DNA of 64,000 nt from Phylloscopus collybita (taxonomy: Eukaryota > Chordata > Aves > Passeriformes > Phylloscopidae): positions 82,563,001-82,627,000 of the forward strand of contig JAJNNQ010000075.1 in assembly GCA_027886175.1 (NCBI GenBank), given 5' to 3'. Both the position numbers and the translations under genes were made by a program. Each line of letters begins with the position of its first letter. The first letter of the stretch is position 1. Shown here piece after piece: positions 1 to 12,200 of the stretch. Below the pieces are notes generated by a model. It was not told the origin of the DNA. It did not search any database and saw only the letters and a list, made by a program, of their open reading frames with translations.

Positions 1-69
1 AATAGTTGATACAAAAGCACATTTCTTCTTTCATTTGATTTAACAAATATGTTTCTCATTTACAAACAG

Positions 70-210
70 AAAGAAATTCGTAGTTCATTAGTACTTTCCA
101 TGCTGCAACAAATGCTAATGGAAGATAAGGCAGATCTGGTACGAGAAGCTGTGATCAAAAGCCTTGGCATCATTATGGGCTATATTGATGATCCAGATAA
201 ATATCAACAG
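70..210 (+). CDS. RELCH: RELCH exon A (first in window)
   Basis: Acceptor ...ttacaaacag, donor gtataa; 141 nt, phase 0 on both sides. It encodes a helix pair beginning KEIRSSLVLSMLQQMLMEDK, of HEAT-repeat character. Because it starts in phase 0 after a clean acceptor, the upstream exons lie outside the window. Confidence 0.93.
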
Positions 211-3200
211 GTATAATTTGGTTTGCGTTCTGTATGTATAAAATGTTTTCTATAGATATTTCATGAATAATGGAGGGGGTTGGTATAATAGGGGATTGTT
301 TAAATTCCTGTATTTTTATTATTTTTTCCAGATAGTTTTAAAAATGGATTATTTATATGAATGTTGATTTTACTATATCACCAGGACAAAACAGAAAAAC
401 TACTAGCAGCATTAGAATTTCAGGTGTAAACCTTATACAGAGGCTGCTCTAATAGTTCATAATTTGCCTTTAAGAACTCACCACATCACTGTCCACCTGA
501 TATTGTTAGCCAGTTTGATACCATCACTTATTAACACAGATTTGTTTGCTGCAACAAAGCCCACCTGTAGTTCAGCTTAATGCTGCCCAGTAATGTTTCA
601 AATAAGTGAAAATAAAGAACCTTCCTCTTTGAGTTTTTGAAGGCAGTGGTAAAATGGGTATGTCAATTTTTGGGAAATAATTGCATTCTTTACTGGCTTT
701 TACCAGGGTTTTGAACTGCTGCTTTCAGCTTTAGGAGACCCTTCAGAACGTGTGGTTAGTGCAACGCATCAGGTATTTTTACCTGCTTATGCTGCCTGGA
801 CAACAGAACTGGGAAATTTACAGTTCCATCTTATACCTACACTGCTTAATAAAATTGAAAAATTGCTCAGGGTATGTACTTAGCTGTTTCTACATTGAAG
901 AATTTTCTTTTTGTTCCTTACTTGTACTTTGGAAGAAGGAAAAAACCAAGGAAAAAACCAAACCTCCCCCAAACTAAACATACTCTTCTTTAATACTGTT
1001 TTGTTTTATAGCCTAATAGCATTTGCCCCATGTTTAAATTGTGTAGATTTAAGTAAATTGCAGTCTTTATTAAATAAGCAAGAAAAGTAGATTTGAATGG
1101 TTAAGTTAGGTAATTTCCAGTTATGATGCAGTTTGCACATTTCATTTCATAAGTATCTCAGAAGTTCTGGAAAAATTGGGTGCCTCATAACTATCTAACA
1201 CTGAAAGGAGATGCTGCTTTCAGGGTACAGGTGACTTGTTTATTCAGTTCAGGTGCCTTGGTCTCTGAGGCAAAGGATCCACATTCTCAAAATGTGCTGG
1301 AAAATATTCTTTCAAAATACCAGTTTGTTCATCAGCATGAACTGCTAAATGCCAAAGGCTTTATTGCCTGAATCTTTTGAGTAGAGGTGACTTAAAAATG
1401 ATGAAATATGCTTATGATTAGGCTAAATTGCTTTACAATTGGTTTGAAATTGTAAAGCACAAACAAGTGTGTCTGGGTAGAGGCTTATCCCAGATGTGTT
1501 GATGCCATGCCAGGGAATACATGCCTAAGGAACAGATCATCCAAACTGAAAACTTCCAAGTTAATGTCCTGTTTGTTTCAGGAAGGAGAACATGGCTTGG
1601 ATGAGCATAAGCTCCACATGTATCTGTCTGCCCTGCAGTCATTGATTCCTTCGCTGTTTGCACTGGTGCTACAGAATGCACCTTTTACAAGCAAAGCTAA
1701 ACTTCAGGGAGAAGTACCACAAATAGAAGGTAAATGATTAATTTCTGATATGTGGATCTTTTTTCATATTCGCCTGCCTTAGCAAATTCTTAAGTAATGC
1801 TTCCTTTTTTTACCCCTTGTTATGCTTGAGATACCTGATTATCACAAAAAAAAATCTGGTTTTTTTCTACTTCTTATAAAAAGCTGTTAGAAAGCAAAGC
1901 AATTTTTAATTGTACTCCCTAAAAGTTTCTAAAGAACTGATTTCCATTAATAGCCAGTAATAGCTCAAGAAGGCTGGCCTCAGTTTCAGTTAATTCTTAC
2001 AAATTTATGGAGTGGGAAAAACACGGCATAATGCAGCAGCATCACCATCTGTTATCTATCTGTGTAATATCCTAGAAGACCAACCCATCCCTGGCAGTGT
2101 TCAAGGCCAGGTTGGGTTGAGCTTCCAGCAGCCTGGTCTAGTGGAAGGTGTCCCTGCCCAGGGTAGTAGGGTTGGAACTAAGTGATCTTTAAGGTGCTTC
2201 CCAACCTAAGCCATTCTATGACTGAATGGCTTCATGGTGAAGTTGTCCTTAGATGAGCAATCCTAGTCTGTGGAGTGTTGCAAATACTTTTTAAAGATGT
2301 TATTGGTAACACCTGCCACTTGCTGGTAATAGTGCTGTGCGTGAAGACGCAAAGAAAGGGTTAATTTGGAGAAAGGAGAATTTGGAAAGTAGCTAGTGGT
2401 ACATTATTGTCTGATACTCTTTGGAAAAAGTTAAACATACCGTGGTAAGGCTCATTTAGCTGACTTGAGTAATTTGAAGATGAGCACTTTTTCACTGTGT
2501 GGTTACTACTTAAATAAGGAATTCAAAAATTTCAAGTTTCAGTCTTTTCCAGGCTGACCAAGCACAGCTCTTTCAGCCTTTCTGAATAGGAAAGGTGCTC
2601 TATCTTTTTGTTCATTTTGTTTTTGTAGTCCTCCTTGGGACTTGCCCCAATAAGTCCATGTCTTTCCTGTGCTGGGGACCCCAGAGCTGGATGCAGCACT
2701 CTAGGTGGAGTCTCATGAGAGAGAAGCAGAGGGGTAGAATCACCTTCCTCACCCTGCTGGCCATGCTGTTTTGGATGCAGCCCAGGATAGTGTTGGTCTT
2801 CTGGTCTGAGAGCAAATACTGCTGGGTCATTTTTATCACTCATTTTAAAACTGGTTCAGTTTTGTCACTCACCAGCACCCCCAAGTCTGCTCTCAATCCC
2901 TTCATATCCTCCAGCCTGTATTGGTACAGGGCATTGCCTTGATGCAGGTGCAGCACCTTGCACTTGGCCTTGTTGAGCCTTCTGAGGTTCCCATGGGCCC
3001 ATTTCTCAAGCTTGTCCAGGTCCCTCCCTCAGTCTTGGTGTCCTGTCCCTTAGGTGTGTCACTGCACCGCTAGCTTGGCGTCATCTGCAAACTTGCCAAA
3101 GGTGCACTCGTCTGTGTCATTAGTGAAGATAGTGAACACCACTGGTCCCAGTGTGGCCCCCTGAGAGGCACAGCTTGTCACTGATGTCCATCTGAACATT

Positions 3201-6200
3201 AAGGCATTGACCACTATCCTCCAGATGTGAGCATCCAGTCAGTTCCTCATTGATGGAAAAGTTGACCCATCAAATTCATATTTCTCCAGTTTAGAGAAGA
3301 GGGGATGCTTTGGGAGACTGTCAGAGCCCTTACAGCAGTCCAGATAGGTGACATCTGCAGCTCTTCCCTGTTCACAGGTGTAGTCACTCCATCATAGAGG
3401 GCCACTAGGTTGGTCAGGCAAGGTCTGACCTCAGTCAAGCTGTGCTGGCAATAATAATAACATAATCTCCCTGTATTTTCTCTTTCTAACTGAGGGTTAC
3501 ATAATCTCTTCATAGATGATTTTAACTCACTGTTTTTTTAAAACCTTGTAGAGAAGGCACTTAATGAGTTTCACAGTTTCTTAGCTGTTGTTTCTGACAT
3601 CATCTCCATGATGTTTTCATCTTCTTTCATTCGTGGTTGCTTGTTCCCTGCTGGTGCAGTCACTAGGTTTCCCCGGCCCGTGTCACCTCTTCAGGACGTG
3701 TCCGTCATCATTGGAAGCCGCGAGCAGTTGGCGGTGTTGTTGCAGCTCTACGACCATCAGCTAGAACATGAGGGCACCACAGGCTGGGAGACCCTGCTAT
3801 GGGTAGTCAATCAGCTGTGAGTTAATTTGTGTCTTAGCATACCTAATATTAAAATGTGTCAAAGTTTATAGTTCTTAAACATGGTCATGTTTAACAATTA
3901 CTGGATATAAGAATGCTAAGAACGATTGCATTTGAGAATTACTGAAGATGAAAACTTGTAATTTATTTTAGGTGTTTTAATTTCCATGCTGAATTGCCTT
4001 TGATTTTATTCAGAAAATATCAAGTCTAGCAGAACATGTAGGTAACTATTTGCTCTGAAAACTTGTTTCTTTTATTTTTGCATTGGTATAGTTAATTCTC
4101 TTGCGAAGTAAAGATTGTTGTGTTCTGACTATCTTGTGATAGCAACAGATGTTTGAAACTATGGGTCAGACTTTTCTGGCACTTAAACCCTTGCTTTCTT
4201 CACGGGTCAGGAACTGTAAAGAATATGTAGCTAATTTTATTGGAACTCATAGTGCTCTGTGTGTGCATGTATTTATTAATATAAGCGGTAAATCTGTACA
4301 GCTGTAAATGGACGAAATCAAAAAATTGGAGTAGTGTTTAATATCCTTTTGTGTCCTGATTTTTAGGCTACCGCAGCTTATAGAAATAGTTGGCAAGATC
4401 AATGTAGCATCAACTGCCTGTGTCCATGAGTTCTCTAAATTTTTCTGGAGACTTTGTAGGACATTTGGGAAAATTTTTACAAACACTAAGGTAAGATACT
4501 ACCTTAAATAGTCTACATAAAGAATACCTTGATAGCATATATTCTCTATATTTATGGTATGTCGAAACACCCACACTTTGTGACCATTTATATTTTTATG
4601 TCACACTGATGTTTTTCCATAAGTACATTTAAACCTGCTATTTTTAGAGCCCTATTTATGTCCTTTTCTGGTTTTGGTTGTTTGTCCTTCTTATCTTGCA
4701 AACCAGGCACAAATTGTTTTTTTTAACTATATTCTTTGTATTTCCTTTGTGAATGACAGAGAGAGTAGGAGATCATCCTAATTCTGGTTATTTAACAACT
4801 TTTTCTTCAGAGCATCATACTGTTCACTCTTTGCGGTGTACAGAAGTACTTCAGCTTTACTTGATTAAAAAATTTAAAGTTGATGCCTTCCCAGCCTGAA
4901 ATATTTTCTGCAGGTGGTATCTAAACATTCCTATCAAGGAATTACATAGTTTTTCTCAATAAAATAGCTTCTGAATATAATTTTAAAATCCTTCACGGGA
5001 AATTGTCAAACATGAGAGGATTACCTAAAGATAAAACTCTGTTAAGCAGTATGTGCTACCTCCAGAGGGGGGATTGTTGTTTTTCTGTTTAGGGAGATTT
5101 TTTTGGCTTTGTTTTGCAATTCTTTTTATTTTTCTTAGTTAATTGACACTGGTAACAGGTTTTCTTACATGATATTCGTCATCCTTTGCATAGGTAAAAC
5201 CACAGTTCCAGGAAATCTTAAGACTGTCTGAGGAAAACATAGGTAAGTAGCTTTTTACTGAAATAAATTGATCTTAACTGCAAGACAGGCTGCAGTTCTC
5301 AAATTTGTTATTTTTGTGAAATGGTGAAAAATCTAGTTTTAATCTGAATGGAACACTCTGAAGTTGTAGATTGTGTGTAAGGTAAAAAAAAAAATCTCAA
5401 ATCCAAATACCCCTTGAGTGTTATTTAAGCACATTTGTGTATATATACATATATATGCGTGTAAATTCTTCATGTATATATAAAAAGGGGTTTGAATCTA
5501 TAATACTTAAATACACACATGTAAGTCTACTATATATAATATGTATGTTCTATACTCATATGTATGTATAAAAACCTCAATTCTTCACTATGTTTCATTA
5601 GATTCCACAGCAGGTAATGGAGTGCTAACAAAAGCCACAGTTCCCATCTATGCAACAGGGGTCCTTACATGTTATATTCAGGTAGGTTTGGGTTTCTGTT
5701 TCTTTGTTAAATGTATAATGGTGTGCAAAACTTATTTTAAAAAAATACCTAAACTTTACTCTGTTCACTGAAAACTTACTATTCTTGTGTGTTGAAGATA
5801 GGTAGATGAATGGGCAGCTGTAAATACATTTACAAGCAAAGTTTTGTAGTCAGGTAGTGATGCACATCTAGATCATGTATTACCATGTCCCTCTATTTAT
5901 AATAAACTCCATTAATGTTATTTCTGAAATGCTTTCTTGGCCATTTAACTGTGAATTTTGCAAATATCATGGTGCAGAACTTACTGAAACAGGTAAATTG
6001 CCATTTGAAGCTTAGTTGTAGTCTTAAAGTTTTAATGTTACCTAGTACTAAAACAAACACACTATTAATATTACCTAATCCTCCAGCAATGAGCAGTCAA
6101 GTTCTAGTATGTTCATGCCTTACAGGAAAAAAAAGAATTTCTTCATAATCTTACAAAATTTTAGTGGATAATGACTTAAAAACTTTCAGGAGTCAAAAAT

Positions 6201-9200
6201 GTGCTTAAGTACTGTTCTCAAAAGTTTCTTTAATAAAAGAATTTATGCATGAGTATGTGCTTAGTTGATGAAACACAATCTCTTCATGTGTTTGCTTTGA
6301 AAGGCTCTTGTTCTTTAACTACATTTTTGAAGTTCCTAAGAAAATTGTTAAATGCTTAATCTCGTTTGTTCTTTATCATCGTTTGTCTCCTCTGCAGCCA
6401 TAGGTTGCCACCACAACCACAGCAATCCTTCCAGCACATTCATCACTTTACTCCCTTCTTCCCTTCCTTCAGGAAGAAGACCGCAAGCTGTTAGTTGGAT
6501 TCCTAGAAGATGTAATGACCATGCTTTCACTGTCCCATGCTCCTCTTGATAGCCTGAAAGCTTCCTTTGTGGAACTAGGGTAAAGCATATATCTTGAGGT
6601 TGACTACATCTAAATACATTAGAAGCTTTTAAAAGCTGCTAATCTATTTGTAATTTTAAATAACTGTGATGCTTTGGGTGAATAAAGGGTGTATTTGCTT
6701 TTCTTTCTCTCGTGTAAATGTAAATTTCTAGGTTAAAAATGTAGCAGTAAAAGAAAAAAATCTGAAGTGTAAAAAAGGAACACCAAAATCCAAAAATAAC
6801 TCATTGAGAATACAATTTTGTATTCTCAATGTATCAATGAATTACAAAAAAGTTAATTTTGTATTTACCATACTATTGTCATTTGTTTTAGATATGTATT
6901 TGCATTCAGTATAATAATTAATTGAAAATTATGTTCCTAAAGTTGAGCTTGGGGTTCTTTTAATTAACTATAAAAAGGAACATATTTTCTAGACTGCACA
7001 TGTTGTGAGTCTTTCAGAATGAGATAAATATTTTGTATCCTGAAAGGATAAACACTGGAATTTTAGATTTGTTGAACAAGGAATTCTTAAGATTGCATTT
7101 TTTAGATAAAGAATATATCTAGATCTTGGGAGTATTTTGTTTGGTAATTGCCCAACTGTTTTCTTCTAGTGCAAATCCAGCTTATCATGAGCTACTGTTA
7201 ACTGTTTTGTGGTATGGAGTTGTCCATACTTCTGCTCTTGTTCGATGTACAGCTGCTAGAATGTTTGAGGTAAGTGTTATCCAAACAGGTTTTCACTTTT
7301 TTAAAACTAGAGGGTTTTTTAAAAAAACCAGGGATCAATCAGACAATGTTACTACATTCTTAATAATTACAAACAAATAAGCTGTGTACTGTGTGATGGA
7401 GCAGGAGGTCGTTGTTCAGTTGTTTCTGTATCTGCTCTCTGTTCAACAGCACATCTTTCTGTAGGTCTGTAGTTAAACATAAGCATCTCTGAGTTTTAAC
7501 TTCTGCTTTTGCTATTCAAACATCATCAGTAGTCTAATATACAACTTATCATTTTCAGTAGGTCTTGTGTATGGTTATACAATGCACTTGCATTGTAATT
7601 CAAACTGGTTTTCTTTGTACCGGATATGGTGATGAAGACACACATATAACCAATTTTGTATTTTTGTAAAAATTAAAAGAATTTTAAAAGAATTTACAGT
7701 TACTTTACTTGCCTCATAACGACAGCTTCATTTTTCCCTTACCATCTATACATTTTGGTCAGAATAAAGACTAAAACTTATATCTAGTAAGTTTGCTTTT
7801 ATTTTCACATCATGCCTTTGTTTCAACAAACATTCATTTTAAAAGGCATAGGCAAAAACTCTGGGACATACTCCACTGGCTGAATAAAGAGAGGATTTTT
7901 TGTCTTTTGTATGTTAGAAACATGTATTTCTAATCACCATTACTTCTTCTTTTTTTTTTTTTTTTTTTTTTTTTTTTGTGTATTTCTTCCATGTTTGTCT
8001 CCTTTGGATAGCTTTGGAGGGGACCTCTAGCAGAACCTGACATCTTGTATCCATTTGCAACAGCAAATCTTTAGTCTGCCTCAGAAAGAGGAGCACTTAA
8101 CATATCCATCAGCTGTCTTTAGTGACACTCTGCAAGTCAGAGCAGAGAGAGCAGTAAACAATGACAACAAGCTCCATACTGAGACTTCAGTTGAAAACAT
8201 CCAACAATGTCCTTTTTTTCTGAGTGGGTTTTTCTGTTGTTGTTGCTTTGGTTTGGTTTTGGGTTGTTGTTTGTTTTTTTTTGCCCCTCCTTTTAAAAAG
8301 GAAATGGCAATTTTTGGACACCTTTAAATCTATTTGCATATTTTCCCTCTCACAAAGGCATTTTAACTCCTATTTGTAATAATAAGGGGGTTTTTTCCCT
8401 AATAAACATTAGCCAAACATATGAAAGACCTCTGTTACAACAGGCTGTTGTCTTGGTTGCAGGTTCTTTTCAAATTCAGCCTCAATTATTTTTAGGCAGT
8501 CTATGCATGCTGTTTCATATCCTGTTTCTTAGTATATTTCAATTCTTACCAAAGCCTGGGCAGCTTTCTTTTAAATGCTTTTCTTACCTGAAAATAGTAG
8601 CATATTGCTATTTCCTGGATAGCCATGGCATACATATTTATACATGGTATTATGTAAAGTTGGGAAGTCACTTGTGCAAAGAGATAGTAATAGTTGGTTT
8701 CACTACTGGAAGATTCCATCGCTGAAGGAATTTCTGTAACCTCAGAGGCTGCTGAATGGCAAAGCCTAGTGATTAGATAATGGGATGAAAAGTATGTGAC
8801 CTGCAGGACAGCTATATGAGAACAGTGAAGATTCTGAGTAGCACAGAGACTGTAGGCTCGACTGCTTTACCAAACCTTTAGAGTCTGTTAAGGGTTGGAG
8901 GGACACAGAAATGATGTGGGGCCTTTCCACTCCCTCGCTCCTTTGGGGCAGGGAGTTATTTGTGCTACCATTTTTAAGCTGTAGTATGTGTAAGTAATGA
9001 TCTAGAGGAATCAGAAAAAGATAACAATTTACATTGTCTGTCTCACTCTAACCTTATATGCTGCTACATGGCTTTGCCCATCCAGCTGTTCTGTTGCTTC
9101 TGTATTAATGTTTTTAGTCAGCAGCTTCTCATTTGATTGTTGATGCAAACAGATTTGATTGCTCTGATTTGAACGTGAAGCACGTAGTTGAGTTATACAT

Positions 9201-12200
9201 AAGTTTTGCTGGTTTGTTTGGGTTCAACAAAGGGCTAAAGACACATCTTCAGAATGACACTTGTATTATGAAGCATGTTTTATTTTCTGTATGATGGAAT
9301 GCATCTGTTCACCATGTTTTACCATACTTAGAAACGTGGCAGACCAGACAGGAATGAAGCTGAGATCATTCTAAATTATTTGCTAATTATACAAATCCCA
9401 AGCGTTTGGGTTTTTTTCCAAAGCACTGTATAACTGCTAGGCTTTTCCCTAAATGAAGGTTGGTAAAGAGAACTCAAATCCCTGTTTGTCCAAGATTGAA
9501 AATGATAAGAATTCTCTATTTTATTAAATGTGAAAATTAGTAAAGCTACGTATGAGAGTAAAACTATCATAAGCAAACCATGAGCTATGTCTTTAACGGC
9601 CACTTGAAGAGTAGCCCATGAACTCAACAGATTGGCACTTGGAATTGTTGCCAATGTAAATAATTGTGAAATGTATTAAGATTAAAATGTTGTAGTTGAA
9701 CTGACATCCTAATACTTTCTGAAGAACAAGTATAGGATGTTGCAACTTCGTTACTTCAGGTGCTTTGCAGCAATAGCATCCTATGTTCTTACCCAGCTTC
9801 TCCCCGTTCTTCTTCTCCAGTAATTGTCTGTGAGGCCACACTCTGTTCCATGTCTGTGCCTGCACACGTGCACATGCACACACAAATGGTGCTTAATAGG
9901 AATGACTGCTTTATATAGAAGCTTCTGAAAAGTCAGGTTCCATCCAGTCTTTCACAACTTAATTTGGTTTAAATTCAGAGTTGGTAAAGCAGGAGTGCTC
10001 TAACAAATAGCAGAATGTAAAATCTTCTCTAGTTAGAGGATGTAAATACTGCCTGGTTTTGGTACTGATATACTGACAGCTATTGCTTTTCCCAGGGGAA
10101 AAGCTTACAATTTAAATTGCATTCATTATGCAATATGAGTAATCAGAATATAGCTAAATATTAAAAGGATGTTTCATATTCCTCATATAAACTTAATGAT
10201 AAGATTTTTTATATTTATCTCCTAAAACCAGCAAATACATGCAGACTTCCTTACATGAGACTCAAAATGGAAATATCTAATCTTTCCTCTTTTTATTAAT
10301 GAAGACACAACCCACCATTTTGTTGAATATAAAAAAAGTTTGCAACTTGGTTTGAAAATTAGAAAGTTTTCACATGAAGAAGGCATTTAGAGGGTATTTG
10401 CAACATATGCAGCAAATGCTTGTGTATAACTGCATAGGTAATGTAAAAAAATTGTTCACCTGGGAACATCTGGATTCAAACAACTTTGTTGTGTTCATGG
10501 ATAGTGAATTTTACTGTGATTTCAAGATTTTAACGTTTGGGATGCACTGCAACAAATATCTCTCTTCCTTAGTTTGTAGAAAGACTTCAAATACATTTCA
10601 TGGAGAGTTCAAGGATTCTCTATTTTCTACCTGCCCAGACCAGCATGCATACTGCTTGGATGGCTGTTAAATATCAGTGAGTCCTGAATAACTTTCAGGA
10701 AAACATTTTGGCATCTGAGAAGGTGCTGTTTGTCTCATTGTAAAAGGTGTGAGAGGTGTCACTCAGTGTGGGGAAATCTACACACATTTGGCCTGGTGAA
10801 CACTTCTGTGTTGCATCTGACAGCCACCTACTATGATAAATACTGTTGTGTTGAGTTAGGAACAGCATTTACATGAAATTGTCAAATTCAAACTGACATC
10901 GCTTTAGTACTGAATTATACATAACTTTATTTATAATTATAATTGTATCTGAAATAAAACAGGCAATTACCTGCTGAAGGTTTGAGCTCAAGTTTTAAAG
11001 TATCTGAAAATAAAGAAAACATTGTATTGTTGAATTTGTCACGTTTGCGCTGATTGCCAGACCACTTTAGCTTTCTTCACGCCTTTGCATTTATGAAGCT
11101 CTAGTGTAGCAGTATTTGCTTAGCTTCTAATTTTGGTTTGCTTTTTGTGTTTTTTTCTTTCTCTCTCTTGGTTGTGCCGTTCTTCTTCCCATGATACTGT
11201 ACTCGCTCTTTCCGTGCATCACCTGTGATACCCCCCTGCTCCGACCATTCAGCTGTTGGTGAAGGGGGTACATGAAACTCTGGTAGCTCAGAGAGTTGTT
11301 CCTGCTCTCATTACTCTCTCCAGTGACCCTGAAATGTAAGTTCCCTGACTGTCTTATATACCTAGCATCCCTCTTAATACTTAGAAAGAAATAACCATCA
11401 GTTATGTCTCTTAATCTAGCTGAACAAAAATTGAATTACTTTTAAAGGAAAGTAACCTTTAAATTACTTCTAAATAAAAAGGTTTACTGCAACACCTGGA
11501 ATTAAACTGTATAAAAATGCTGAATAAACTTTAAATAGAAAAATCCATGTAATTTAATTTTTGTTTTCTGTATTTAATTGTGTTCTCAGTTTTCAAATTT
11601 GCTTACATCGTTGTAGCAGAAAGCTGGATACTACTGTTCTGTAATGCTGTCAGCTTTGCTACTGCAAAATTAAGTATCATCCGCATTAATGAAATGCCAA
11701 GTAGTTTTGGCCGCATCTCATTTCTGATAGACAACTGTGGCACTTCATTTCCTGGACATTCTGATGTGGTATTTCTTTCAAGCTGAGGAGGGATGCTTTG
11801 CTAATCTCACTAACAACTTGTTACTAACCAATGCTCCAGCATGAATAGAGTCTTAGTGGCTTTAGTGTCTTGTGTGGGTGACTAAACCAAGAACAACCCC
11901 AAGAGTCTGCCTGCCCATCCTCAGTCACAGCTAACCCAGTTCTTAAAGTTTACCAAAGCGTTTTTTATTGCATGTTGACTGGTTTACAGCTGACTCTTCG
12001 AGGCATGAGTGAAGCATTAGTTGACAAGCGGGTTGCTCCGGCCCTTGTTACCTTGTCCAGTGATCCTGAATTGTGAGTTTCAGACTGAGACCTTGAGTTA
12101 ATCCTGTCTTTTTCCTGGTCTGCCTTTTTTTTTTTTTTTTTCCCCTTTTTTTTTTTCTTGGTCATTGCTAGAAACTAATGTAACTTAAAAGTACTAATTT

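Noticed and set aside
5400..5580. TATATA-rich stretch as a promoter
   Set aside because: It is a simple AT repeat inside a RELCH intron right before exon G, with no initiation context.
7914..8327. T28 run followed by possible antisense processed pseudogene
   Set aside because: The adjoining sequence does not translate into a product I recognise, so only the homopolymer is reported.
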